This document shows, one piece after another, positions 1-8,488 of a stretch of DNA of 64,000 nt (the first letter of the stretch is position 1; each line of letters starts with the position of its first letter). The DNA is taken from NCBI GenBank assembly GCA_026003215.1, contig BPGV01000001.1:1043001-1107000 (forward strand), read 5' to 3'. The translations under genes were made by a program, and so were the position numbers. Under the pieces are notes generated by a model. That model had not been told where the DNA came from and did not search any database. It saw only the letters and a list, made by a program, of their open reading frames with translations. Origin of the DNA: Bacteroidia bacterium. Its GTDB lineage: Bacteria; Bacteroidota; Bacteroidia; SpSt-205.

Positions 1-69
1 TTACCCCATGAGCCCGAAAAAGCCTGGGCCTTGTATTGCCAAGCCCTCGGCCTCCCCGTAAGCTCATAA
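1..69 (+). CDS. C-terminal end of an unidentified gene (partial)
   Basis: An open frame enters from the left edge and stops at a TAA at 67-69. The 22 visible residues end ...YCQALGLPVSS and read like ordinary protein, with codon use like the neighbours. The stop region overlaps the stop of the convergent membrane-protein gene by six bases, the tight tail-to-tail arrangement seen elsewhere here. The family cannot be judged from so little sequence. Confidence 0.5.
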   Translation, partial: LPHEPEKAWALYCQALGLPVSS

Positions 70-1380
70 GGCCCGCCCCTGTGACCGCATAAGTCTACGG
101 GCATACGGTAGAAACACCAAAAGGCTGATCCCCCTCGCCAGGGCTACGGCGCCAATAGCCACATACACCCCTACCAGCTTAAGGACCCATATACCTATGC
201 TCATGAGGCTAAACACCGAGCCCAACTCTACTATTGCGGCGAGGAGGTTGAGGCGGGTACGATGCGCCCAGATAAAGACGCCTTTGGCATAGGCCAGATA
301 CGCCACGATAGCTGGCATAGGCGCAGCTATGAGGAGGCTCGCATGCGCAAGCGGCAGTACCTCCCGAGGAAGCGCAAACACCCGCCCCAGCCATATTTCA
401 TGAATTCCTGGAATAGCGGTGATGAGCAAAGCCCCCGAAGTACCCACAGCAATACCCCGAGCAACAGGTAGAAGGTACCGTTCTACACGCGTGCCTAAGA
501 GCACTATGACCACTTCTTGATAAGCTACACCTATGCAGCTAAAAAGAAACACGGTATGGGTCACGGCGGGATAAGCCGCCAAGGACAGGATAGGGAGCTG
601 TCCTCGAGCCATAAGCGTCGTAAGTAGGGGCGTAAGGGCCACATTGAGGAGCGAGGTAAGGAGGAGGGGAAAGTAAAAGCGTAGTATTTGCGGGTAGGCG
701 TAGGGGGCTACGGTAGGTAAGGCAAGCCGCTTGAGATAAGGGGCAGCCCATAACCGAATCGCCAGCATCTCCGTCACCACGCCTGTAGAGAGCGCAGTAG
801 CGGCCACCCATACCCCCGGCCAAGAAGGGAAAAGCCGAAGCGCCAAGATAGCCCCCACCCCCACGCCGACCAAGCGCAGGACGGTACCCCATGCCACCAG
901 CCGAGAACGACCCTGCCGGATAAGCACCCCTTGCCATAGCCGACGATAGCCAATCGCCGCCGGCCACGGAATAAGTAGCCCTATGGCACCTGCTACCCGC
1001 TGAGCCACTTCCGCCGGCAGCTTCCATACCTTTCCGTTGACTACTTGAAACACCCCCGGCAGCGCCAGAAAAACTATAATGCCCGTAAGTAGCAAGTTCA
1101 TCGCTGTGGCGAAGCGCCACAGCCGTTCATAACTCAGTTTATCGCGGGTGAGGGCAGCGCCGGCACTGAGGAGCATCATAACCGGCGCTTCCACAAACAT
1201 GGCGATAGCAAAGGCCACACTAAACGCCGCGAGATTAGCGGTAGGCTCGGGCAAACGTCCTAAAAGACCTACCAGGAGGGGGCCTTCCACCGCCATCATC
1301 AGCCAGTTGAGGGCGAGCGGAATCCACAGCCGAGTTACCACCCCTACGCCCGGCTCCCGCAATACCGCTACGCTACGCAT
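64..1380 (-). CDS. MATE/ANK-like multi-pass membrane transporter
   Basis: A 438-residue, very hydrophobic protein with about 12 predicted membrane segments and short charged loops. The two-half architecture and N-terminal pattern (polar start, then RLWIPLALNWLMM) recall the MOP superfamily, either MATE exporters or bacterial homologues of the ANK transporter. I cannot choose between them by eye, and the substrate is unknown. The start codon lies inside the end of the double D-Ala-D-Ala ligase gene (13-base overlap), so the two are very likely co-transcribed and translationally coupled. A role in envelope precursor or dipeptide export is only an inference from that coupling. Confidence 0.7.
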   Translation of the reverse strand: MRSVAVLREPGVGVVTRLWIPLALNWLMMAVEGPLLVGLLGRLPEPTANLAAFSVAFAIAMFVEAPVMMLLSAGAALTRDKLSYERLWRFATAMNLLLTGIIVFLALPGVFQVVNGKVWKLPAEVAQRVAGAIGLLIPWPAAIGYRRLWQGVLIRQGRSRLVAWGTVLRLVGVGVGAILALRLFPSWPGVWVAATALSTGVVTEMLAIRLWAAPYLKRLALPTVAPYAYPQILRFYFPLLLTSLLNVALTPLLTTLMARGQLPILSLAAYPAVTHTVFLFSCIGVAYQEVVIVLLGTRVERYLLPVARGIAVGTSGALLITAIPGIHEIWLGRVFALPREVLPLAHASLLIAAPMPAIVAYLAYAKGVFIWAHRTRLNLLAAIVELGSVFSLMSIGIWVLKLVGVYVAIGAVALARGISLLVFLPYARRLMRSQGRAL

Positions 1381-3989
1381 GTAGAAGCCTGTCTACGACG
1401 CTCCCCCTCAGCGATAATATGCTCTAAGATCCCCAGCGGCGTATAGCCGGCGAGCGATGCCTGATGAAAAAATACTGTGGCCGGCGTCAGCCCCGGCAGC
1501 GCATTAATCTCTAAGGGCCAAAACTCTACCGCCCCCCCGCCTAAAAGCCGAACAAACCCATCTATGCGGGCATAGCCATGAAGGCCCACCGCTTTGGCGA
1601 GGGCTTCCACGGTGCGTTGTACAGCGGCTAAGGCAGCGGCGTTCGCTTGGGGGTCTGCCGGATAAAGGCGCGCCGGCGTAATATTTTGTCCAGCGCCCGC
1701 GAGAAACTTCTCCTCTAAGCGGAGGATATCTTGAGCCTTGACCGTCTCGCTGGGTAAAAACGCCTCATACCGAACCCCCTCGGCCGTGGTATGGGTGATG
1801 ACCCCTACAGTGACCTCTATCCACTCGGGACCGTGCAGATATTGCTCAAAAAGTGCCTCTGCCTTAGGAGGAAAAAACGCTTCCGCAGATACGCCCAAGC
1901 GCTCCCGCAATACTTCCGGCAAAGCCTCTTCTTCTCGAAAGATAGCTTGCAGATATCCCTCTAAGGCCCTCCTATCAGCCAAGACCAGCACGCCGCTACT
2001 ACACCCTTCATCCACGGGCTTCCCTATGTAGGGGTAGGAACCTAAGGCTGCTTCTATATCAGCTATGAGCTTTTCGGGCGCTTGCTGCCAAGCGGAACGG
2101 GTAGCCCGATAATGCGCGGGCACCCGAAAGCTCCGCTCCCGTAAGTACGCGTGGGTAGCAGCCTTATCCATAGCCAGGGCACACGCCGCTGGCCCGCTCC
2201 CATTATAGGGCAAGCCCAACGCTTCTAAGCGCGCCTGTACCGTGCCATCTTCGCCGGGGCGCCCGTGGAGGGCTAAAAAGACAAAATCCACCCGCTGCGG
2301 TAGCTCTTCCCACTGCCATGGGATAGCCCCATAGGCCTCTCGTAGGTGATAAGGCGCCTGTATAGAGGCAAGCCGTTCACGGGCCCGTACCGACACCTCA
2401 GGCACCGCCTCCTGGTACAGCGCTGCCCGCACATCATCCGCGTTATCTTTGAAAAGCAACCGCGGGGGCAGCTCCCATAACCGCAACTCCTCCCCTGCTG
2501 CCTCCAAGAAAAGCGGGAAAAACCTATACTTGCTTGAGAGTTTTTGCACGACATTGCGGCCACTCTCCAAGGAAATATGCCTTTCCGTAGAACTACCGCC
2601 AAAAACCACCGCTATACGCTTACGCTCCTTAGGGGTTTCGCCTTTCGCGCTTTGGAGTATGAGCTTATGTCGCCGTACAAACCCACTCACAGGTCCGCCT
2701 CGGGCCTGTCGGAGGGAGCGTTCAATCAAAAAGGTTAGGAAATCATGGGGGGCAAAACCTACCTCGGCGGCTTGATGAAAAAGCAAAGAGGCCGGCAACA
2801 TCCCCGAGGTGGTATTGGGGTCGTTGAAATACACGGCTCCATCGGGCCCTACAATCCCATCCAGCCGAGCATATACTCCCACGCCAGCCAGGGCAGCGAG
2901 CCGTTCCGCCTCTATTTGAATAGCCTCGTTGGGGAGAGACTCGGAAGGAGTCTTTTTAGAGCTAACGCCCGAAAGGTACTTGGCGCGGTAATCGTAGAGG
3001 GCCTGAGCTTTCCGGATATGGGTAGGGGGTAGGGATACTCGTTCGCCGCTGGGCAGCTCTATCACAATCACCGAAAACTCCTCGCCTGGGATGAAGGCCT
3101 CCACGAGTATGGAATCAGGGGCATCCCAGGCCTCTACCCATCCCCGCTGAGGCAGGTGGGCCAAGAAATACTCCAGCTCCGCCCACTCTGTGATAAGCTG
3201 CCGGGGCACGCCCTCCTTGTCTCGGTACAGCATAGGTAAACCCAGCCCTTGCGAAAGGTCCAAGAGCTCAGCCAGCGATACTTCTTTTAAGGCCTGTACC
3301 GGCCAAGTAAAAGCGCACCGCTGCAGTACTGAAAGGAGCTCTTCGGGGCTGGGACAAAGGCCCACCCCTATGGTAGAGCCTTGCAAGGGATGTTTGACGA
3401 CGCAGGGGAAGCCCACGGTATCAGCAACCTCCTCCGCCAAAGTATGAGGGCTCTCCCACAGACGCGCCCGCGGGATCGCCACATACGACGGTACCGGGAA
3501 GCCATGGGCCTTAAGCCAAGCCCGTTGCGCCAGCTTATCCATGCCCCAAGCACTGGCCGCTATCCCCGCCCCCGTGTACGGGATCCCCAGCTGTTCTAAG
3601 AGCCCCTGTATGCTGCCATCTTCCCCCCCTAAGCCATGCAGCACCAAAAAGGCTACATCTATTTCCTTGGCTAAGCTTTCCCAAGAAAGGACAGGCCCCA
3701 GCTGCGTGAGCGCTCGCAAGTAAGCCGAACGCTCGGGATACCACAGCTGCTCCGCATATATCGGGAAACGCACTTGCGGCGGCACCTGGTCAGGCGGCGG
3801 GAAGAAGTCCGTTATCATGCCGTAGTATAAAAACCTCGGCTCTAACCGAACCACCCGATGGAAAGCATCTAAGAAAAGCGGTATAGGTTGAAAATAACGC
3901 CTATCTAATAGGTCATACACTGTGCGTCCGCCGGCGTAGGATACCTCGCGTTCCCGAGAAGCGCCCCCAAAAAAAATACCTATCCGCAC
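1368..3989 (-). CDS. Tandem fused D-alanine--D-alanine ligase (two Ddl modules)
   Basis: 873 residues, over twice the usual Ddl length (about 300-370), made of two ATP-grasp ligase modules in one frame. Module 1 (about 1-440) opens FFGGASREREVS and keeps the Ser of QGSTIGV, YDYRAKYL and ARLDG. Its metal-site motif is FNDPNTTSGM, where E. coli DdlB has LLEANTSPGM (Glu270 to Asp, Pro to Ser). Module 2 (about 450-870) opens VVFGGSSTERHIS and keeps ARIDG and PLEINALPGLTP. There the DdlB Ser150 position is Cys (EGCSSGV) and Tyr216 is Phe (LEEKFL). So each module departs from the canonical site at different points. The likely role is D-Ala-D-Ala synthesis for peptidoglycan, but which half is active is unclear. 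The start is GTG, chosen by the -7 box four bases upstream. The MATE/ANK-like gene overlaps its end. Confidence 0.9.
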   Translation of the reverse strand: MRIGIFFGGASREREVSYAGGRTVYDLLDRRYFQPIPLFLDAFHRVVRLEPRFLYYGMITDFFPPPDQVPPQVRFPIYAEQLWYPERSAYLRALTQLGPVLSWESLAKEIDVAFLVLHGLGGEDGSIQGLLEQLGIPYTGAGIAASAWGMDKLAQRAWLKAHGFPVPSYVAIPRARLWESPHTLAEEVADTVGFPCVVKHPLQGSTIGVGLCPSPEELLSVLQRCAFTWPVQALKEVSLAELLDLSQGLGLPMLYRDKEGVPRQLITEWAELEYFLAHLPQRGWVEAWDAPDSILVEAFIPGEEFSVIVIELPSGERVSLPPTHIRKAQALYDYRAKYLSGVSSKKTPSESLPNEAIQIEAERLAALAGVGVYARLDGIVGPDGAVYFNDPNTTSGMLPASLLFHQAAEVGFAPHDFLTFLIERSLRQARGGPVSGFVRRHKLILQSAKGETPKERKRIAVVFGGSSTERHISLESGRNVVQKLSSKYRFFPLFLEAAGEELRLWELPPRLLFKDNADDVRAALYQEAVPEVSVRARERLASIQAPYHLREAYGAIPWQWEELPQRVDFVFLALHGRPGEDGTVQARLEALGLPYNGSGPAACALAMDKAATHAYLRERSFRVPAHYRATRSAWQQAPEKLIADIEAALGSYPYIGKPVDEGCSSGVLVLADRRALEGYLQAIFREEEALPEVLRERLGVSAEAFFPPKAEALFEQYLHGPEWIEVTVGVITHTTAEGVRYEAFLPSETVKAQDILRLEEKFLAGAGQNITPARLYPADPQANAAALAAVQRTVEALAKAVGLHGYARIDGFVRLLGGGAVEFWPLEINALPGLTPATVFFHQASLAGYTPLGILEHIIAEGERRRQASTCVA

Positions 3990-3993
3990 CCCG

Positions 3994-4001
3994 CGAAGGT
4001 A
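3994..4001 (-). promoter_or_regulatory. -7 box TACCTTCG for the double ligase gene
   Basis: Bacteroidota-type -7 element read on the minus strand. It ends four bases before the GTG start at 3989, so transcription should begin at or next to the start codon. Confidence 0.55.
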
Positions 4002-4015
4002 GCGGCTTTCTTACC

Positions 4016-4039
4016 TTAACTTTGGGCACAACATTTGCG
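4016..4039 (+). promoter_or_regulatory. lon promoter region with a motif shared with the FecR-like gene
   Basis: Contains a consensus -7 box TAACTTTG (4017-4024) followed by GGGCACAACATTTGCG. The whole block is nearly the same as the one before the FecR-like gene (27347-27369). It also fits a GG-N10-GC, RpoN-like -24/-12 arrangement. Which sigma factor uses it is not decided by the sequence. Confidence 0.45.
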
Positions 4040-4053
4040 ATAGAGTCCCCGCT

Positions 4054-6477
4054 ATGGCAGAAGAGCATAGTCCTTTCTTAGAGGATACTGACAGCTTGGC
4101 GTATGCCTTGCGTGCGCCGGGGGCGTTGGAGTTTCCCCTGGTAGAACTGGAGGAGCTTTCCGTCCTGCCCCTGCGTAACACCGTGCTCTTTCCTGGGGTT
4201 ATCCTGCCTATCTCAGTGGCGCGCCCCAGCTCTATCAAGCTCTTAGAAGAACTTAAAGAAAAAAAGCTTCCTTATCTGGCCATCACTGCGCAAAAAAACC
4301 CAGAAGAAGAGGAAGTACATCCAGAAAATGTATATGCCATAGCGACCTTAGCTAAAATCCTCCGGGCCCATCCCACACCCGAAGGCCATATCGCTCTCAT
4401 GATCCAAGGGCGGCATCGGATTCGGCTCAGTGCGTTTACGCAGCAGGAACCTTTTCTCAAAGCTCGCTTCGTCTATCTGCCAGAGACTCTGCCCGACGAG
4501 ACCAACCAAAAGGCCCTTTTACTCGCGCTGCGCGAAAATGCCCTCAAAGCCTTAGAACTCCTCCCCGATAGCCCCCAAGAAGCCCGTACCCTCATCCAAA
4601 ACATCCAAGGGCTCCACTTCATGACAAACTTTCTGGCAAACAACCTCCCCATGGACCTGCCAGAAAGGCAGAGCTTATTAGAAATAGACGAGATAGAAAA
4701 GCGCGCAGAGAAAGTCTTAGCCCACCTCCAAAGCCAACTCAATGTATTAGAGGTTACCGAAGATATCCTCAATCGGGTGCGTTCTACCTTAGAAAGGCAA
4801 CAAAGAGATTATATCCTCCGCCAGCAAATCAAAGCTATTCAAGACGAACTCGGCGAATCGCCCGAGCAATCCGACACGGCCCGCTACCAAGAAGCCGCTA
4901 AAAAGAAAAAATGGCCCCAAGAAGCTAAGGAAGCCTTCGAACGGGAGATGGCCCGCCTGGAACGCATCCCCCCTTTCTCCCCAGAATATGGCGTAGCCAC
5001 CGCCTATATTGAATGGCTTTTAGACCTTCCTTGGCATACGTACAGCCGAGATAAGTTTGATTTAGACCGAGCGCGCCGGATCTTGGATAGAGACCACTAC
5101 GACATGGACAAAGTCAAAAAGCGCATCTTGGAATACCTGGCGGTCCTCAAGCTGCGGCGGGATATGAAAAGCCCCATTTTGTGTCTGTACGGGCCGCCAG
5201 GGGTGGGCAAGACTTCTTTGGCGCGCTCCGTGGCCGAGGCCCTGGGCCGTAAATACGTGCGCATGTCCTTAGGGGGGCTGCATGATGAAGCAGAGATACG
5301 AGGCCATCGGCGCACCTACATCGGCGCTATGCCCGGGCGCATCCTCCAACTTTTACGCCGAGCCGGCACCAGCAATCCTGTCTTTGTCCTGGACGAAATA
5401 GATAAGATTGGCCATGACTTCCGAGGGGACCCCGCTCATGCCCTCCTGGAAGTCTTAGACCCCGAACAAAATACCACCTTCCAAGACCATTACTTGGAGA
5501 TTCCGTACGACCTCTCGCGGGTGCTCTTCATCGCCACGGCCAATACCTTAGATACTATCCACCCGGCCTTGCGCGACCGCATGGAAGTCATAGAACTCTC
5601 CGGCTATAGCGTACCGGAGAAGGTTCAGATTGCCCGCCGGCACCTCATCCCCAAAGTCACCCAAGAACATGGCCTCAAGCCGCCCCAGTGGCATATCGCC
5701 GATGCAGCGCTCCTCCATGTAATAGAACGCTATACCCGCGAGTCCGGCGTGCGCCAGCTCCAAAGAGAACTTTCGGCCTTAGCCCGCTGGACCGCCCTCC
5801 AACTGGTAGAAAAGAAAAAAAGCAAAGTCTCCATAGCTCCCGACGACTTAGACAAAATCTTGGGTGCCCCCCGCTTCGACAAAGAAGAATACGAAAGAGA
5901 CCTCCGCCCTGGCGTAGGAATAGGGTTGGCCTGGACGCCCTACGGCGGCGATGTCCTGTACATAGAAACCCTGGCCATGCCCGGTGAGGGGAAACTCACC
6001 CTCTCTGGGCAACTGGGCGATGTGATGAAAGAATCGGCCACCTTGGCCTATCACTTGGTGCGGGCCCATCGCTTAGCGGCACCGGAGTGGTTCAAAACGC
6101 ATGATGTCCATGTCCATATCCCTGCTGGGGCCGTGCCTAAGGATGGCCCTTCTGCAGGGGTGGTGCTCCTCTCCGCGGTAGCTTCCTTGGTGACGGGGCG
6201 GCCCCTCCGCCCTTACCTCGCCATGACGGGGGAGATTACGCTGCGGGGCAAGATCCTACCGATTGGCGGGGTGAAGGAAAAGCTCTTAGCGGCGCTGCGG
6301 GCCGGCCTGCGCGAAGTCGCCCTCCCCGAAGCTAACCGCAAAGACGTGGCCGAGATAGACCCAGACCTGCTGGAAGGCCTTACCCTCCACTACTTCTCGG
6401 ATATTACGGCCCTTTTGCGCTACGCCTTAGAAGGCCAAGAGGTGCCCGACCTTACCGCTTTGCCCGCCTTGGCTTAG
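4054..6477 (+). CDS. lon: Lon ATP-dependent protease (LonA)
   Basis: 807 residues in the standard LonA order: N-terminal substrate-binding domain (starting near LSVLPLRNTVLFPGV), coiled region, AAA+ module with Walker A GPPGVGKTS (about 379-387), and C-terminal peptidase domain. The catalytic Ser lies in PKDGPSAG (about residue 700) and the Lys partner in GGVKEK (about 743), the same 43-residue spacing as in E. coli Lon. It is a cytosolic protease that degrades misfolded and some regulatory proteins. It is transcribed divergently from the double ligase gene. The ATG at 4054 is the first sensible start after the promoter block, and the alignment begins soon after it. Very secure. Confidence 0.97.
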   Translation: MAEEHSPFLEDTDSLAYALRAPGALEFPLVELEELSVLPLRNTVLFPGVILPISVARPSSIKLLEELKEKKLPYLAITAQKNPEEEEVHPENVYAIATLAKILRAHPTPEGHIALMIQGRHRIRLSAFTQQEPFLKARFVYLPETLPDETNQKALLLALRENALKALELLPDSPQEARTLIQNIQGLHFMTNFLANNLPMDLPERQSLLEIDEIEKRAEKVLAHLQSQLNVLEVTEDILNRVRSTLERQQRDYILRQQIKAIQDELGESPEQSDTARYQEAAKKKKWPQEAKEAFEREMARLERIPPFSPEYGVATAYIEWLLDLPWHTYSRDKFDLDRARRILDRDHYDMDKVKKRILEYLAVLKLRRDMKSPILCLYGPPGVGKTSLARSVAEALGRKYVRMSLGGLHDEAEIRGHRRTYIGAMPGRILQLLRRAGTSNPVFVLDEIDKIGHDFRGDPAHALLEVLDPEQNTTFQDHYLEIPYDLSRVLFIATANTLDTIHPALRDRMEVIELSGYSVPEKVQIARRHLIPKVTQEHGLKPPQWHIADAALLHVIERYTRESGVRQLQRELSALARWTALQLVEKKKSKVSIAPDDLDKILGAPRFDKEEYERDLRPGVGIGLAWTPYGGDVLYIETLAMPGEGKLTLSGQLGDVMKESATLAYHLVRAHRLAAPEWFKTHDVHVHIPAGAVPKDGPSAGVVLLSAVASLVTGRPLRPYLAMTGEITLRGKILPIGGVKEKLLAALRAGLREVALPEANRKDVAEIDPDLLEGLTLHYFSDITALLRYALEGQEVPDLTALPALA

Positions 6478-6480
6478 TGC

Positions 6481-6488
6481 TACCTTTG
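6481..6488 (+). promoter_or_regulatory. -7 box TACCTTTG for rfbB
   Basis: Exact consensus box starting three bases after the lon stop and ending four bases before the rfbB ATG. A TTTG lies 18 bases upstream inside lon, at the place expected for the -33 element. rfbB may therefore have its own promoter despite sitting directly behind lon. Confidence 0.6.
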
Positions 6489-6492
6489 CCTG

Positions 6493-7542
6493 ATGCCTAT
6501 CGTCTGGGTCACAGGAGGGGCAGGCTTCATTGGGAGTCACCTCGTGCGGCACCTGGTCCACACCCAACCCAACTGGCACATTGTTACCATAGATGCCCTC
6601 ACTTACGCCGGCAATCTCGCTAACCTCGCCGACCTAAAAGACGCCCCTAATCATACTTTCCTGCGGGTCAATATCGCCGACGGTCCAGCCGTTGAAAAAG
6701 CCTGGGAAGCTTACCCCCCAGATAGGATCCTACACTTGGCCGCCGAAAGCCACGTAGACCGGAGCATCCTCTCCCCCCTGGACTTCGTCCATACCAACGT
6801 GCTGGGCACTGTCACCCTCTTAGAAATGGCCCGGAAACACTGGAAAGGACGCACCGACGTGCTTTTTTACCAGGTCTCTACCGATGAAGTGTATGGGAGT
6901 TTAGCGCCCGAGGATTTTTTCCGAGAAGGCTCATCGTATGATCCCCGAAGCCCCTATTCGGCTTCCAAGGCGGCAGCAGACCACTTCGTGCGGGCCTACG
7001 GCCACACCTATGGCATCCCCTACCTCATCAGCAACTGCGGCAATAACTATGGCCCCTATCAGTTCCCCGAAAAGCTTATTCCCCTCACCATCACCCATCT
7101 CATGGAGCGCAAACCTATCCCCGTCTATGGCACCGGCCAAAATGTGCGCGATTGGATCTACGTGGAAGACCATGTGCGGGCTATTGCCCTCTTAGCGGAG
7201 AAGGGCCAGCGGGGACACACTTACCTGATTGGGGCGCGCTGCCCCCGCCCGAACCTGGAAATCGTCACCCTCCTGTGTGACCTCTATGATGAGCTTACTG
7301 GCGCACGGGACTCTCGTCAGCTTATCACTTTTGTGAAAGACCGGCCGGGCCATGACTTTCGGTATGCGATTGAACCCTCGCCGGAACTACATGCGCTGGG
7401 GTGGCAGCCCCAAGTTTCCCTCCATGAAGGCCTCCGAAAAACCCTCCACTGGTACCTCCAAAACCAAGCCTGGGTAAATGCCGTCCGCTCCGGCGAATAC
7501 CAATCCTACTATGCCCTCCAATACGGCGAACGGCTTCGCTAA
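6493..7542 (+). CDS. rfbB: dTDP-glucose 4,6-dehydratase
   Basis: 349 residues, the usual family length. It is an extended SDR with the NAD-binding motif GGAGFIGSH at the N-terminus, the active-site triplet in STDEVYG, and the YSASK Tyr/Lys pair. It converts dTDP-glucose to dTDP-4-keto-6-deoxyglucose, the entry step for dTDP-rhamnose and other deoxysugars of surface polysaccharide. RfbA, RfbC and RfbD are not in this window. A sugar-transferase unit and several glycosyltransferases elsewhere in the window could use such sugars, but that link is inference. Confidence 0.94.
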   Translation: MPIVWVTGGAGFIGSHLVRHLVHTQPNWHIVTIDALTYAGNLANLADLKDAPNHTFLRVNIADGPAVEKAWEAYPPDRILHLAAESHVDRSILSPLDFVHTNVLGTVTLLEMARKHWKGRTDVLFYQVSTDEVYGSLAPEDFFREGSSYDPRSPYSASKAAADHFVRAYGHTYGIPYLISNCGNNYGPYQFPEKLIPLTITHLMERKPIPVYGTGQNVRDWIYVEDHVRAIALLAEKGQRGHTYLIGARCPRPNLEIVTLLCDLYDELTGARDSRQLITFVKDRPGHDFRYAIEPSPELHALGWQPQVSLHEGLRKTLHWYLQNQAWVNAVRSGEYQSYYALQYGERLR

Positions 7543-7549
7543 GGTATCC

Positions 7550-7557
7550 TATCTTTG
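7550..7557 (+). promoter_or_regulatory. -7 box TATCTTTG for the receiver/kinase/Mla operon
   Basis: Bacteroidota-type box ending six bases before the ATG at 7564. It is the only such box found ahead of the 7.5-11.6 kb gene run, so it probably drives the whole run. Confidence 0.55.
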
Positions 7558-7563
7558 CCCGAA

Positions 7564-7956
7564 ATGCCCAAGAAGCGTATCCTCTGCGTAGATGACGAAA
7601 AAGTCGTGCTCAACACCCTCATGGGGCAGCTTTACCAGACCTTTGGCAATCGCTACTTGTATGAGTCCTTCACCAGCGCCGAGGAAGCAGAGGAGTTTAT
7701 AGACGAGGTGTATGCCGAAGGCGAAAATGTGGATTTGATTATTTGCGATTGGCTCATGCCCCGCATAAAAGGCGATGAGTTTTTGGTACGGGTGCATAAG
7801 CGTTTCCCGGACGTGCAGCTCATCATGCTCTCTGGGCAAGCCAGCCCCGAAGCCATAGCACGCGCCCAAAAAGAAGCCCACATCCTCGCCTTTGTCGCCA
7901 AACCCTGGGATAAAGATGAGCTGATGGGCCTCATCCAGAAAGCCTTAGAAGCATGA
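7564..7956 (+). CDS. Stand-alone response regulator receiver protein 1
   Basis: 130 residues comprising one CheY-like receiver and no output domain. The N-terminal acidic pair is in LCVDDEK, the phospho-acceptor Asp in IICDWLMP, and the conserved Lys in AKPW. The open frame extends three codons upstream to a TTG, but the ATG fits better because the -7 box overlaps that upstream stretch. It closely resembles the next gene (shared DWLMP, KGD, LIMLS, KPW blocks), so the two are tandem duplicates. With no DNA-binding domain it probably relays phosphate or acts by protein contact with the histidine kinase encoded downstream. Confidence 0.9.
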   Translation: MPKKRILCVDDEKVVLNTLMGQLYQTFGNRYLYESFTSAEEAEEFIDEVYAEGENVDLIICDWLMPRIKGDEFLVRVHKRFPDVQLIMLSGQASPEAIARAQKEAHILAFVAKPWDKDELMGLIQKALEA

Positions 7957-8348
7957 GCCGACCAGTACTCCTCTTTGTAGATGACGAAAAAATCGTGCTG
8001 GATACGCTCCTCGTGCAGACCCGCACCGCCTTTGGCGAAAAGTACGATTACGAGACCGCCCAAAGCGCTGAAGAAGCCTGGGATCTTATCCAAGAATACC
8101 GCGACGCCCAGCGCCGGATTGTCCTCCTGATTAGCGACTGGCTCATGCCCCTCGAAAAAGGCGATAGTTTCCTCATCCGCGTAGCCGAACAATATCCCGA
8201 TATCAAACTTATCATGCTCTCCGCTTACGCCGACGATGAAGCTATTACCCGCGCCAAGCGGTACGCCAATCTCTTTGCTTTCTTGCGGAAGCCCTGGGAA
8301 CGCGACCACCTCATCGTAGAAATCCAAAAAGCCCTCTCTTCCCTATGA
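7953..8348 (+). CDS. Stand-alone response regulator receiver protein 2
   Basis: 131-residue single receiver: LLFVDDEK acidic pocket, acceptor Asp in LISDWLMP, Lys in RKPW. It starts in an ATGA overlap with receiver 1 and ends in an ATGA overlap with the small membrane protein. This implies strict translational coupling through the operon. Like its tandem paralogue it has no output domain, so its effect is likely through protein-protein contact or a phosphorelay. Confidence 0.9.
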   Translation: MSRPVLLFVDDEKIVLDTLLVQTRTAFGEKYDYETAQSAEEAWDLIQEYRDAQRRIVLLISDWLMPLEKGDSFLIRVAEQYPDIKLIMLSAYADDEAITRAKRYANLFAFLRKPWERDHLIVEIQKALSSL

Positions 8349-8488
8349 ATACGCCTACACAGACGCAAAGCCGCTGGAAAAAATGGCTCAAGCGTGGGGG
8401 AATAGGCCTCTTCCTGTTTTTTCTGATAAAAGGACTGGCATGGCTGATAGTGCCCGCCCTCACCCTCTATCTGTGCAGCCGGGGCTAA
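8345..8488 (+). CDS. Small single-span membrane protein (47 aa)
   Basis: A short gene starting in ATGA overlap with receiver 2 and ending with TAA at 8486-8488. The product has a basic N-terminal tail (RWKKWLKRGG) and one hydrophobic segment of about 20-25 residues rich in Leu, Ile, Phe and Trp, then a short polar end. A positively charged start followed by one membrane span suggests an inner-membrane protein with the N-terminus in the cytoplasm. The family is not identified. Coupling to both receiver and kinase genes argues it is real and belongs to the signalling module, perhaps as membrane anchor or partner. Confidence 0.65.
   Translation: MNTPTQTQSRWKKWLKRGGIGLFLFFLIKGLAWLIVPALTLYLCSRG

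Noticed and set aside
539-1120. Long antisense open frame within the MATE/ANK-like gene
   Set aside because: Gly/Ser/Arg-rich translation with no domain pattern; a shadow of GC-rich codons of the real gene.
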